Assembly (NCBI GenBank): GCA_963664255.1
Contig: OY760938.1
Span: forward strand, 558,001-622,000
Direction: 5' to 3'
Origin: G963663775 sp963664255
GTDB lineage: Bacteria; Bacillota; Clostridia; Oscillospirales; Butyricicoccaceae
DNA length: 64,000 nt
The notes under the pieces are model-generated. The model worked only from the letters and a program-made list of their open reading frames with translations. It ran no database searches and had not been told where the DNA came from. Position numbers and translations under genes: made by a program. Positions 19,170 to 27,669 of the stretch are shown piece after piece (position 1 is the first letter of the stretch; every line of letters starts with the position of its first letter).

Positions 19170-20060
19170 TTACACCTTCTCATTTCTCAGCTTGCCCATG
19201 ATACCAACTGGGCGAACCAGCAATACGACCACCAAAACGGCAAATGAGATTGCATCGGTAAGCTGTGTAGAAAGATATGCCTTTACCAAGCTTTCAATGA
19301 TGCCAAGAATGATTCCGCCTACAATCGCGCCCGGAATCGAGCCGATACCGCCCAATACCGCCGCAACAAATGCCTTAATGCCCGGCAGTGCGCCCAAAGT
19401 CGGCTGCAGCGATTCATATTGGCTGATAAAGAGTAGCCCTGCGACCGCTGCCAAACCCGAACCGATGGCAAACGTCAATGAAATGGTGCGGTTTACATTG
19501 ATGCCCATCAATGCCGCTGCGCCGCGGTCTTCTGAAACCGCACGCATGGCGGCCCCGGTTTTGGTTTTCTGCACAAACAAAATCAACCCTGTCATGCAAA
19601 TCACGGTCACCACCAGTGTGATAATGGTAATGCCGGAAATGGTGATGCTGCCCAGCTGCACCGACGGTAATTTGATGATGGAGCCAAACGGAATCGGCGT
19701 TGCGCCCATCGTAATCAGCATAAAATTCTGCAGAAAATAGCTGACACCGATTGCAGTAATCAAAACTGCCAGCGGCGGTGCATTTCTCAAAGGTTTATAT
19801 GCAATTTTCTCCGTTATAACGCCCAATCCTGCGCATAAAATGATTGCCATCGCAATCACCACAGCCGGCGGCAATCCCAGCTTGCCTGCACCAAATAAAT
19901 ACAGCAAATATGCACCCACCATGATAATATCGCCATGTGCAAAGTTAATCATCTTTGCAATGCCATAAACCATGGTATATCCCAGTGCAATCAGTGCATA
20001 GATTGAACCCGTTCGCAATCCATTGATTAACTGCTCCATCAGACTGCTGAAAATATCCAT
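19170..20060 (-). CDS. livH: branched-chain amino acid ABC transporter, permease LivH
   Basis: About 296 residues from MDIFSSLMEQ, with multiple membrane segments and the motif YGIAKMINFAHGDIIMVGAY typical of LivH. An EAA-like loop TGAAMRAVSEDRGAAALMGI follows. GGGGTG before this ATG chooses it over an upstream in-frame start at 20117. It follows livK after a gap with two hairpins and starts the membrane/ATPase part of the operon. Confidence 0.94.
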   Translation of the reverse strand: MDIFSSLMEQLINGLRTGSIYALIALGYTMVYGIAKMINFAHGDIIMVGAYLLYLFGAGKLGLPPAVVIAMAIILCAGLGVITEKIAYKPLRNAPPLAVLITAIGVSYFLQNFMLITMGATPIPFGSIIKLPSVQLGSITISGITIITLVVTVICMTGLILFVQKTKTGAAMRAVSEDRGAAALMGINVNRTISLTFAIGSGLAAVAGLLFISQYESLQPTLGALPGIKAFVAAVLGGIGSIPGAIVGGIILGIIESLVKAYLSTQLTDAISFAVLVVVLLVRPVGIMGKLRNEKV

Positions 20061-20102
20061 TGTTACACCCCACTCAAACTTTGATACGACTTCCTTGTGA
20101 TA

Positions 20103-20139
20103 GCATACTGTATACAAAATGCATTTCTATACAGTATGC
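20103..20139. repeat. perfect 12-bp inverted repeat between livK and livH
   Basis: GCATACTGTATA, 13 bases, TATACAGTATGC. No T-run follows. It can form an RNA hairpin upstream of livH or serve as a protein site. Confidence 0.7.
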
Positions 20140-20153
20140 ATAAGAAAAATCGG

Positions 20154-20180
20154 AAAGGAGGCAGAAGTCTGCCCCCTTTT
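20154..20180 (-). terminator. attenuating terminator after livK
   Basis: On the minus strand AAAGGGGGCAGA, 4-base loop, TGCCTCCTTT, followed after a few bases by ATTTTT. Partial termination here would give more binding protein than permease, a common arrangement. Confidence 0.65.
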
Positions 20181-20230
20181 CTCAGGTCGAAACCGTTCGC
20201 TTGTTCCTAACCCTTCTGTGATATAATCGC

Positions 20231-21394
20231 TTACGCGTATGCATACGCGCCGTCAGTCACCTTGACATAACGAACTTCCTTGTTTGGTGCGCCAGAAGCG
20301 TCAAATGTAATGGAATCGCCGGTCAAGCCTGCAACGGTGATTTGCGGCATTGCTGCAATCATGTCTGCGCTTTCAATCGATCCTGCCTGCTCCATTGCTG
20401 CCTTGAAGGTATAAACACAGTCATATCCATCCGCTGCAAACTGGTCTGGTACTGCATCATACGCCGTCTGATACGCATCTACAAATGTTTTCACCTTCGC
20501 ATCGTCTACAGACGCGCAGAACGGAGAGGAGAAAATCACGCCTTCTACAGTTTTGGTGTCGGTCACTGTGCCCAGTACACCATCCCAGCCGTCAGAGCCC
20601 AAAAATGGCAGTGTCATGCCCATTTCAGATGCCTGCTTGGTGATGTAGGTTGCATCCTGATAGTATGCCGGTACGTAAATAATTTCTGCATCGCTGTTTT
20701 TAATTTTGGTCAGCTGTGTGTTGAAGTCCACATCGCCGGTTGCAAATGCTTCAGAAGCCACGACTGTGCCGCCCTTTGCCGCAACTTCATCTTCAAATGC
20801 CTGACGCAGTCCGGTGGAATATTCATCCGCGTTATTGTAGATAACTGCAACCTTGTTCTTGCCCAATGTATCAATCATATAATCTGCCATTGCAATGCCC
20901 TGCTCCGGGTCAGAGAAGCAAATGCGGAATGCATTGTCATTTTTGATACAACCTTCTGCCGAACCGGAAGGTGTAATCTGCAGGATACCGTCCGCCGCGG
21001 TCTGGTCAACGATTGCCACACAAGCACCAGAGGTCACGCAGCCCATCAAAGCATTAATGCCTTCGTCCATGACGGTGTTGTATGCCTGAATCGCCTTGTC
21101 TTCGGTCGCCTCATCGTCCTCAAAAATCATGTCAAACGTATATGTGGTATCCCCAACCTGTACGCCCCCAGCCTGATTGATTTCGTCGATTGCAACCTGT
21201 GCTCCCTGCTTGACAGAGATGCCATATGCTGCTGCTGCACCCGTCAGCGGACCAATGCCGCCAATCTTAAACACTGCACCAGACGCTGCATCGGTACCCG
21301 CCGCATCATTCGAAGCTGCTGAACTGCTGCCACAGCCGGACAGTGCCGCAGTCATCATTGCCGCAACCAAAACGCCACTCAAAATTTTTTTCAT
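20231..21394 (-). CDS. livK: branched-chain amino acid-binding lipoprotein LivK
   Basis: 387 residues. A lipoprotein signal with the lipobox LSGC (Cys near residue 21) is followed by a low-complexity Ser/Ala/Asp linker and a periplasmic-binding fold typical of LivJ/LivK (IGPLTGAAAAYGISVKQGAQVAIDEIN, ITPSGSAEG, FQAADGYD-like FAADGYDCVY). It captures the amino acid outside the membrane for LivHMGF. GGAGG lies before the ATG. It is the first gene of the operon. The antisense open frame of similar length is a shadow. Confidence 0.95.
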   Translation of the reverse strand: MKKILSGVLVAAMMTAALSGCGSSSAASNDAAGTDAASGAVFKIGGIGPLTGAAAAYGISVKQGAQVAIDEINQAGGVQVGDTTYTFDMIFEDDEATEDKAIQAYNTVMDEGINALMGCVTSGACVAIVDQTAADGILQITPSGSAEGCIKNDNAFRICFSDPEQGIAMADYMIDTLGKNKVAVIYNNADEYSTGLRQAFEDEVAAKGGTVVASEAFATGDVDFNTQLTKIKNSDAEIIYVPAYYQDATYITKQASEMGMTLPFLGSDGWDGVLGTVTDTKTVEGVIFSSPFCASVDDAKVKTFVDAYQTAYDAVPDQFAADGYDCVYTFKAAMEQAGSIESADMIAAMPQITVAGLTGDSITFDASGAPNKEVRYVKVTDGAYAYA

Positions 21395-21713
21395 TTTTCA
21401 TACCCTCCTGTGTGATACATACACCGCGCACAGATTTTGATTCCCTGCACACGATTTTAGATTTTACTTAGTATACTATAAAGCCGCTAAAAACTGGACA
21501 TTTTTTTCAGATATGCTTGTATTTTTGGTATTCTTAACGATTTCCACAAAAAACAGACTTGTTTTTTCAGCTTATATTACATGCATCTCGCTTTTTATGC
21601 ACCAAGGAAAAAAGCATATCAAAACACCATACGATTTTTCATTATACCATAGCTTTATACCATCGTCAATTACTTTATCACTAATCTGATCATCTGAGAC
21701 AACAATGCACAAT

Positions 21714-21765
21714 CAAAAAAATTCCTTGACCAGTGCCTCTTAATACGGTCACCTAGTCAAGGAAT
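21714..21765 (-). terminator. terminator after the small Cys protein
   Basis: A long imperfect stem (ATTCCTTGACTAGGTGACC with GG-CACTGGTCAAGGAAT) followed on the minus strand by TTTTTT. The 21395-21713 stretch, upstream of livK, holds a TATAGTATACTA box (21469-21480) that could be the livK -10 region, and no gene. Confidence 0.88.
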
Positions 21766-21802
21766 GGCTCACAATTTTCATAATTTTTCCGATGTAAAAG
21801 CA

Positions 21803-22003
21803 TTACTTGATTTCTTTTCCCGTCGGGGACATATTATCCGCTGGAGGAACCCCCTTCTCCTTGCGATACTGTTTACGCGCACAGCGTTCTGATTTTTGTT
21901 CATTTTCACAAAACATATGAATCCATCCCTGTTTAATAACCTCAGGATTTCCTTGAAAATTATTAAAGAATGCACAGGTTTGCAAGAAAGGGCAATTTTC
22001 CAT
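21803..22003 (-). CDS. small cysteine-containing protein of unknown function
   Basis: 66 residues, no signal peptide or membrane segment. Pattern: ENCPFLQTCAFFNN near the start, MFCENEQKSERCARKQY in the middle, and a GVPPADNMSPTG tail. The four Cys in two pairs suggest a metal or cluster site. I recall similar small proteins in clostridia and delta-proteobacteria, without a known role. GGAGAG lies before this ATG. It is a real gene: it has a consensus promoter and a strong terminator of its own. Confidence 0.8.
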   Translation of the reverse strand: MENCPFLQTCAFFNNFQGNPEVIKQGWIHMFCENEQKSERCARKQYRKEKGVPPADNMSPTGKEIK

Positions 22004-22026
22004 AAAAAAACTCTCCATTCATCATA

Positions 22027-22045
22027 AATTCACAAATTTCACAAA
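22027..22045 (-). promoter_or_regulatory. TTTGTG direct-repeat motif before the small Cys protein
   Basis: On the minus strand TTTGTGAAATTTGTGAATT, just downstream of the -10 box. It matches the motif at 8942-8960 before a bacteriohemerythrin gene at 17 of 19 positions. Confidence 0.4.
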
Positions 22046-22058
22046 TCTTTATGGAGTA

Positions 22059-22087
22059 ATCATATCGCATTTTTATATTTTTGTCAA
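22059..22087 (-). promoter_or_regulatory. promoter of the small Cys protein
   Basis: On the minus strand: TTGACA, 17 bp, TATGAT, about 56 bases before the start codon. Confidence 0.88.
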
Positions 22088-22164
22088 TTACTATTTTCCA
22101 ATCTTATGTTTTTCTCCTTTAATTTACAAACCATGTATCTACATCCAATGTTCCATCCCGCTCT

Positions 22165-22192
22165 TTGCAAAACGCCAATTCTCGTGTACAAT
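22165..22192 (+). promoter_or_regulatory. promoter of the malic enzyme gene
   Basis: TTGCAA, 16 bp, TACAAT, 48 bases before the chosen start. Confidence 0.6.
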
Positions 22193-22240
22193 ATGTAACA
22201 GATATTGAATCAATTTTATGGAATATACTGGAGGATACCT

Positions 22241-23413
22241 ATGGAACTGAAAGAAAAGGCATTGCTGGCGCACGAAGAATGGGGCGGAAAAATCGAAGTG
22301 GTGGCACGCTGCAAGGTCAATACCAAAGAAGATTTATCCATTGCCTATACGCCTGGTGTCGCAGAGCCTTGCTTGAAAATCAAAGAAAATGTAGATGAAA
22401 GCTATAAATATACCCGTCGACATAACTTAGTTGCTGTCATCACCGATGGCACAGCCGTGCTTGGTTTGGGCGACATCGGCCCCGAGGCAGGTATGCCTGT
22501 GATGGAAGGTAAATGCGCCTTGTTCAAGGCTTTTGCCGATGTTGACGCATTCCCCATTTGCATCAAGAGTAAAGAGGTTGACGAAATCGTGCGTACGGTG
22601 CAGCTGATTTCCGGTTCCTTTGGCGGTATCAATCTGGAGGACATTTCCGCACCTCGCTGCTTTGAAATTGAACGCAGATTAAAAGAAGTGTGCGACATTC
22701 CGATTTTCCACGATGACCAGCACGGAACTGCCGTCACCTGCGCGGCGGCACTCATCAACGCGTGTCGCCTCACGGGCAAAAAAATCGAGGAAATTCGTTT
22801 GGTTGTCAACGGCTGTGGTGCTGCAGCAATCGCCGTCACCCGTTTTTTAATGTTCTTGGGCGTTCAGCACGTGATTATGTGTGAACGTCATGGTGCGGTG
22901 TACGAAGGCGATGCACGCTTAAATCCGGCACAGCAGGAGATGTCGAAAATTACCAATACAGACCGTTTGACCGGCTCTCTGGCAGATGTCATACAAGGTG
23001 CAGATGTCTTTTTCGGTTTGTCTGCACCGCAGGTATTGACCGAAGACATGGTGCGCTCGATGGCGGAAAATCCCCTGGTGTTTGCCATGGCAAATCCTGT
23101 GCCGGAAATATGGCCGGAGGATGCCAAGCGTGCGGGTGCTGCTGTCGTTGGAACCGGTCGCTCCGATTATCCGAATCAAATCAACAACGTGCTTGCCTTC
23201 CCCGGCATTTTCCGCGGCGCACTTGATGTACGTGCCAGCGACATCAACGAGGAAATGAAGGTTGCGGCGGCATATGCCATTGCAAACTCTGTCAGCGATG
23301 CGCAGCTCCATGCCGAATATATTTTACCTGCTGCCTTTGATGCGCAAGTAATCACCGCGGTTGCCGCCGCGGTTGCAGATGCCGCACGCAAAAGCAATGT
23401 GGCACGCATTTAA
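22241..23413 (+). CDS. malic enzyme (malate dehydrogenase, decarboxylating)
   Basis: 390 residues, the short bacterial form. YTPGVAEPC has the catalytic Tyr, TDGTAVLGLGDIGPEAGMPVMEGK carries the catalytic Lys, FHDDQHGTA the metal-binding Asp pair, and VVNGCGAAAIAV the NAD(P) site. It converts malate to pyruvate and CO2. The start at MELKEK is set by CTGGAGG 7 bp upstream. Single gene with its own promoter. Together with the fumarase subunit and ldh it suggests fumarate/malate to pyruvate/lactate fermentation. Confidence 0.94.
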   Translation: MELKEKALLAHEEWGGKIEVVARCKVNTKEDLSIAYTPGVAEPCLKIKENVDESYKYTRRHNLVAVITDGTAVLGLGDIGPEAGMPVMEGKCALFKAFADVDAFPICIKSKEVDEIVRTVQLISGSFGGINLEDISAPRCFEIERRLKEVCDIPIFHDDQHGTAVTCAAALINACRLTGKKIEEIRLVVNGCGAAAIAVTRFLMFLGVQHVIMCERHGAVYEGDARLNPAQQEMSKITNTDRLTGSLADVIQGADVFFGLSAPQVLTEDMVRSMAENPLVFAMANPVPEIWPEDAKRAGAAVVGTGRSDYPNQINNVLAFPGIFRGALDVRASDINEEMKVAAAYAIANSVSDAQLHAEYILPAAFDAQVITAVAAAVADAARKSNVARI

Positions 23414-23504
23414 TCGCTTTTCAAGGTGCTTTCCCCACGCCGCGCCGCAAGATAGCCATGGTATCATTTTGCACACTTCTTTACAAAAAGCTTTGCGATT
23501 CTAT

Positions 23505-23533
23505 TTGACATTTTCGTGCATATCTTATACAAT
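23505..23533 (+). promoter_or_regulatory. promoter of iolE
   Basis: TTGACA, 17 bp, TACAAT. A GTGCAC core followed by G (23581-23587) lies about 40 bases downstream and weakly resembles the CGTGCACG sites at 55494 and 57352. Confidence 0.85.
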
Positions 23534-23636
23534 TAAAGAAACGACTTCCTCTTGCGTATCGCGGCATATTCTTTCATGGTGTGCACGTGTCCGTAAGGTG
23601 AATGAATTTGAAAAAGTGTGTGGAGGAATGTAAATT

Positions 23637-24539
23637 ATGTTAGATCCGAACAAAGTAAGATTGGGTATGTGCCCGATTGGCTGGACCAATGACGATATGC
23701 CGGAATTGGGTGCAGAAAACACCTTCCAGCAGTGCGTTTCCGAGATGGCTCTGGCTGGCTTCACCGGCTGTGAAGTTGGCGGCAAATATCCGACCGATGT
23801 AAAGGTGCTCAAGCCGATGCTGGACATCCGTGGCTTGCAGATTGCTTCCAAGTGGTTCTCTTCTTTCTTGGTGGAAAAACCGTTTGAAGAAACCGAAAAG
23901 GAATTTCTCAAGGAACTGGAATACCTTTCCGCATTGGGTGCAACAGCAATCAACGTTTCCGAGCAGTCTTATTCCATTCAGGGTATGCTGGACAAGCGTG
24001 TTTTGAAGGATAAGTATGTGATGAATGATGCTGAATGGGATCTTTTCACCACTGGTCTCAACAAGCTGGGCGAAATCGCACAGAAGTATGGCATCAAGGT
24101 TTGCTTCCATCACCATATGGGCACTGTTTGTCAGACCGTGGAAGAAACCAAGCGTCTGATGGAAAACACCGACCCGAAGCTGGTTTGGTTGTGCTTTGAC
24201 ACTGGTCATTTCACTTTCGCAGGTGAAAATCCGGTTGAAATTCTGGGTCAGTTCTCAGACCGCGTTGGTCATGTGCATCTGAAGAATATGCGCATGTCTG
24301 TTGTTGAGCAGGTGAAGGCTGAAGATTGGTCTTTCCTCAAGGCAGTTCGCAACGGCGCGTTCACCGTTCCGGGCGATCCGGATGGCTGTGTACAGTTTGA
24401 CGATGTATTTGACATTCTGGACAAGGCAAACTACGAGGGTTGGATTATGGTAGAAGCAGAACAGGATCCTGCTATTGCAAATCCATTTGAATATGCTTTA
24501 ATCGCAAGAAAGTATATCAAAGAGCACACCGGTCTTTAA
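23637..24539 (+). CDS. iolE: inosose dehydratase (2-keto-myo-inositol dehydratase)
   Basis: 300 residues, a TIM-barrel xylose-isomerase-like fold. The N-terminus MCPIGWTNDDMPELGAENTF and the MALAGFTGCEVGGKYP segment are characteristic of IolE. Metal-site residues are visible in CFHHHMGTV, CFDTGHFTFAGENP, GHVHLKNM and MVEAEQDP. It removes water from 2-keto-myo-inositol, the second step of inositol breakdown. It has its own promoter and terminator and lies 30 kb from iolG/iolI. GGAGG lies about 11 bp before the ATG, a slightly long spacing. Confidence 0.92.
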   Translation: MLDPNKVRLGMCPIGWTNDDMPELGAENTFQQCVSEMALAGFTGCEVGGKYPTDVKVLKPMLDIRGLQIASKWFSSFLVEKPFEETEKEFLKELEYLSALGATAINVSEQSYSIQGMLDKRVLKDKYVMNDAEWDLFTTGLNKLGEIAQKYGIKVCFHHHMGTVCQTVEETKRLMENTDPKLVWLCFDTGHFTFAGENPVEILGQFSDRVGHVHLKNMRMSVVEQVKAEDWSFLKAVRNGAFTVPGDPDGCVQFDDVFDILDKANYEGWIMVEAEQDPAIANPFEYALIARKYIKEHTGL

Positions 24540-24550
24540 TTTTTGTTATG

Positions 24551-24592
24551 AAAAGTATGCCAAATGGATTTCCATTTTGGCATACTTTTTTT
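24551..24592 (+). terminator. terminator after iolE
   Basis: A 17-bp stem (AAAAGTATGCCAAATGG and complement) 11 bp past the stop, followed by TTTTTTT. Confidence 0.92.
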
Positions 24593-24597
24593 CATGA

Positions 24598-24626
24598 TTG
24601 CCAATTTCCCAATTCTATGATATGAT
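24598..24626 (+). promoter_or_regulatory. promoter of the YcxB-like gene
   Basis: TTGCCA, 17 bp, TATGAT, 52 bases before the start. Confidence 0.75.
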
Positions 24627-24678
24627 ACTAAATAGTATCGATGAAAATCAATAGATTCGACAAGGAGCTCTATCTATC

Positions 24679-25203
24679 ATGGAATTGACCTATGAAATCA
24701 CCGCGGAGGACTTTATCGCTTTTAACTTAAATTTTCTTCGCGTCAATCCGAGAGCAAAACGCAACATCACCAAGGGACGCATCCAAGGTGCTGTGCTGAT
24801 TCTGTTTGCAGGCATTTTATTTGGCACATTATCCAATCGCACTTCACCCCTTTGGTATCTGCTGTTTGCTGCGTGCGCTATCGCTTACTTTTTCTTAATT
24901 CCGAAATATTTCACTTCCCGCATCCCTGGAAATGTACGTAAAATGCTCAAAAACTCTTCCAACACAATCTGTGGTCGGAAAACACTCTTTTTAGAGGATT
25001 CTCACCTGCGTTTGGTGGGTGAAAAGGAAGACAACGCTTATCCATATGAGCGCGTCCAGAAAATCATCAAAGATGCGGCGCAATATTACATTTACGTTGG
25101 CGAAATGGAAGCACTCATCATTCCATTTTCAGCCTTTGAAAATGAAGAAGCAAAAATGTTTTTTTACAGCCTTTTATATGAAAAATCCAACTGTTCTAGC
25201 TGA
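24679..25203 (+). CDS. YcxB-like membrane protein
   Basis: 174 residues. A short N-terminal stretch (ELTYEITAEDFIAFNLNFL), two close membrane helices at about 35-75, then a soluble PH-like domain (RLVGEKEDNAYPYERVQKIIKD, YYIYVGEMEALIIPFSAF). This is the YcxB-like layout; function unknown. AAGGAG precedes the ATG. It is followed by a shared terminator and faces a second small membrane protein of similar design on the other strand. Confidence 0.8.
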   Translation: MELTYEITAEDFIAFNLNFLRVNPRAKRNITKGRIQGAVLILFAGILFGTLSNRTSPLWYLLFAACAIAYFFLIPKYFTSRIPGNVRKMLKNSSNTICGRKTLFLEDSHLRLVGEKEDNAYPYERVQKIIKDAAQYYIYVGEMEALIIPFSAFENEEAKMFFYSLLYEKSNCSS

Positions 25204-25216
25204 TTTTTATGCATAC

Positions 25217-25252
25217 AAAAAAGCTTGGTTTCTACGGGAACCAAGCTTTTTT
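25217..25252. terminator. bidirectional terminator
   Basis: A perfect 14-bp stem (AAAAAAGCTTGGTT-C with G-AACCAAGCTTTTTT), with T-runs on both strands, between converging genes. Confidence 0.9.
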
Positions 25253-25263
25253 ATATGCAGCAG

Positions 25264-25779
25264 CTACACACTGCTGTACATATTCTTTTTTTGATTTTTT
25301 GCAATCACATCTGTCAATTCGTGAATCAGCTCTTTGGTCGGCTGAAAATAAATGCGGCAAACCAGGCCGTCCTTGTCGCGGCAATATAGTGTGCAGCACT
25401 CCAGCACACGTCCTCTTAGTGTCGCGCACGCATTCAGTGTGTGTCCTCCATAAAAATGCTGCCCCAAGGTTTGCCCATCCCCACGAAGGCCCAGTAAATT
25501 TTCCCGCCGAATAATCATTCGATAGCGGTCAACATTGTCGACTCTATGAATGACCAACTCGCCGCCAAACCAAATATATTCCATTTGTACACTGGTATAT
25601 CGCCAAACGCACCAACAAATTCCCAGAAACAGCACTCCTCCAACTGCGTAGTACCATAACGGCTTTTGATAATCGTTCACCTGTGTATACAGCACGCTAT
25701 ATAGAAGAAATCCAATCATCACCAAAAAAACGCTAGGCATCAGCGGTCCTTGTGCACCTTTTGCCTTTTGCTTATACAT
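25264..25779 (-). CDS. small membrane protein with PH-like domain, unknown function
   Basis: About 171 residues from MYKQKAKG. Two membrane segments (PSVFLVMIGFLLYSVLY and WYYAVGGVLFLGICWCVW) are followed by a soluble beta-rich domain (YIWFGGELVIHRVDNVDRYRMIIRRENLLGL). The layout resembles the convergent YcxB-like protein, but the sequence differs. The start overlaps the coaX stop by 8 bases with AAGG inside coaX, so it is translationally coupled and last in the coaX operon. A start 9 bases upstream is also possible. Confidence 0.6.
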   Translation of the reverse strand: MYKQKAKGAQGPLMPSVFLVMIGFLLYSVLYTQVNDYQKPLWYYAVGGVLFLGICWCVWRYTSVQMEYIWFGGELVIHRVDNVDRYRMIIRRENLLGLRGDGQTLGQHFYGGHTLNACATLRGRVLECCTLYCRDKDGLVCRIYFQPTKELIHELTDVIAKNQKKNMYSSV

Positions 25780-26587
25780 TTGCACCATCCTTGCTGCAAG
25801 TATTGCCCGAATCGTCAAACGCATCCAAATTCTTTTGATAAATACGCAACAACCCTTCCAATGTCAAATTGCTATCAAATGCACCGATTCTCGGACAATA
25901 TTCTGCCATCATGCGTCCCAATCCACCTGTTGCAACCACATTCACATGGCCACACATTTCTTGCTCCATATCTTCGATAATCCCACTCAACGCGCCGACA
26001 TATCCCCGCACAGCCCCTGACTGCATACTCTCCACCGTGGTTCTTCCAATGGCATTCTCTGGTCGACTGATTTCAACCCGCGGCAATTTCGATGCCTTCA
26101 TGAACAGGGCTTCCATTGCTACCTTAATGCCCGGAAAAATCACACCGCCCAAATACGCACCCGTATGGTCAATGGCATCAAACGTGGTAGCTGTGCCGAT
26201 GTCGACGATAATCAGCGGCGTTCCATATTTTTCAATCGCTGAAACCGCATTCACCAATCGGTCAATCCCTACTTCACCGGGATGCAGATACCGATTTTCA
26301 ATGCCCGGACTGACATCTTCGCCTACGATTCTAGGGCGTACACACAAATATTTTACGATTGCATTTACCAAAGTATACATCACTGGCGGCACAACCGAAC
26401 CTATAATGACCGCTTCTGTACGCTCTGGTGTAAAACCCATGAACTGATAGTATTGTATGATTTGCATACCCAATTCATCCGAAGTGCGTTCTGCATTGGT
26501 CGAAATCCGAAAAGAACCGCGCAGATTTTCCCCATCATACAGCCCAAACACCATATTTGTGTTTCCCACATCTATCGCTAACAACAT
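25772..26587 (-). CDS. coaX: type III pantothenate kinase
   Basis: About 271 residues. LLAIDVGNTN is the N-terminal phosphate motif, PGEVGIDRLVNAVSA the pantothenate site, and VDIGTATTFDAI and VVATGGLGRMMAEY the actin-like ATPase motifs. It phosphorylates pantothenate, the first step to coenzyme A. The family normally starts at MLLAIDVGN, so that ATG was chosen; an ATG 15 bases upstream has a closer AAGGA. It is upstream of and coupled to the membrane protein gene. Confidence 0.93.
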   Translation of the reverse strand: MLLAIDVGNTNMVFGLYDGENLRGSFRISTNAERTSDELGMQIIQYYQFMGFTPERTEAVIIGSVVPPVMYTLVNAIVKYLCVRPRIVGEDVSPGIENRYLHPGEVGIDRLVNAVSAIEKYGTPLIIVDIGTATTFDAIDHTGAYLGGVIFPGIKVAMEALFMKASKLPRVEISRPENAIGRTTVESMQSGAVRGYVGALSGIIEDMEQEMCGHVNVVATGGLGRMMAEYCPRIGAFDSNLTLEGLLRIYQKNLDAFDDSGNTCSKDGANV

Positions 26588-26674
26588 TTGTCTAACATCC
26601 ATTCCTTCTATTGATTGCAGTCTCGCACAGAATCAGCAAAGACCATCCCTTGTCAATGCATATAGGCACTCCAT

Positions 26675-27175
26675 TTAAAGTGTGCAGATTGGCTGGCCTT
26701 GCGTGTCCATAATCTGCACCTGCTGTATGGCATGGTCTTGGATATGCAACACCGCATATGATGCTTTTCCGCCTCTTGGCAGGCTAATACTCCCTGGATT
26801 CAGCACCAAAATGCCCTCCTGCATCTCCAAACGCATACGGTGCGTGTGCCCATACATCGCGATGGTGCAGTGTTCCCGTTTTGCTTCCCGCAGCAGATGA
26901 CCCAATGACGAACCAGACACCCGTTCCTGATGTCCATGCGTCAAATAGAGCGCGATGCCCTCTTCCAAAAGGGTTCTCTGCAACGGCACATCCCGTTCAA
27001 AATCATTATTTCCTCGCACCTGCACCAGCGGCAGCTGCGGATAGGTATGGTGCAGTTCCCTTACATCGTGTGCATAATCGCCCAAATGAATGAGCATATC
27101 TGCGCATTCTCGCTCTATAGCATCGTATACCTGCAGCATTCGCCCATGAGAATCCGCAAAAACCACTATTTTCAT
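26675..27175 (-). CDS. YfcE/MJ0936-family metallophosphoesterase
   Basis: 166 residues. The five metallophosphatase motifs are present: FADSHG, HLGDYAHD, VRGNND, LTHGHQE and YGHTHRM. It is a cytosolic dimetal phosphodiesterase; the substrate is unknown. GGAAGG lies before the MKIVVFADSHG start. It may share a transcript with coaX, 87 bp downstream. Confidence 0.9.
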   Translation of the reverse strand: MKIVVFADSHGRMLQVYDAIERECADMLIHLGDYAHDVRELHHTYPQLPLVQVRGNNDFERDVPLQRTLLEEGIALYLTHGHQERVSGSSLGHLLREAKREHCTIAMYGHTHRMRLEMQEGILVLNPGSISLPRGGKASYAVLHIQDHAIQQVQIMDTQGQPICTL

Positions 27176-27374
27176 TTGAAACCTTCCATACATCTTTCGT
27201 TGTGTGACCGCTCGCTCCCCATAACTATACCACTAAAACAGTTTGCTTGTAAAGAGCCTTTTCGCTGCAGTGCTACCGCGTCATAAGAAAAGTGCTGCTC
27301 CCGCATTTTTCTGTCACACAACAGTATGTATGCCACATATAGTATACTATGAGAATCAGACAGGAGGCATTTTT

Positions 27375-27647
27375 ATGATATCACTGGAAGACCTTGTGCA
27401 GCAGTGCATGGCGCAAAATACCGACCCACAGAATCGTGCCGCATTGCAAACCGCACTGCAAAAATTGCAAAGCCAAGCATCTCATACGCCCATGGACATC
27501 TCACCGGATTTCGCCAAGCAGATTGAGCAAGTCGCAGCGGCTGCCCAAACAGGAGATAAAAGCAAAGCATTTTCGATGATGCAGCAAATGCTTTCCACGC
27601 AGGAGGGTGCAGCATTGGCAGAAAAGCTGAAATCCTTGCTGCGTTAA
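27375..27647 (+). CDS. small helical protein, first gene of a three-gene operon
   Basis: 90 residues, mostly predicted helix (MISLEDLVQQCMAQNTDPQNRAALQTALQKLQ, then AKQIEQVAAAAQTGDKSKAFSMMQQML). No signal or membrane segment. AGGAGG lies 6 bp before this ATG; the upstream in-frame residues have no such site. It is followed 22 bp later by the next small gene. Function not recognised; the context suggests a clostridial conserved cluster, perhaps sporulation-linked. Confidence 0.7.
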   Translation: MISLEDLVQQCMAQNTDPQNRAALQTALQKLQSQASHTPMDISPDFAKQIEQVAAAAQTGDKSKAFSMMQQMLSTQEGAALAEKLKSLLR

Positions 27648-27669
27648 GCCGGAGAAGGGAGATTCTATA

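Noticed and set aside
20342..21322. 326-codon antisense frame over livK
   Set aside because: Composition typical of antisense frames (Cys, Arg, His, Ile rich). The sense strand encodes a clear lipoprotein.
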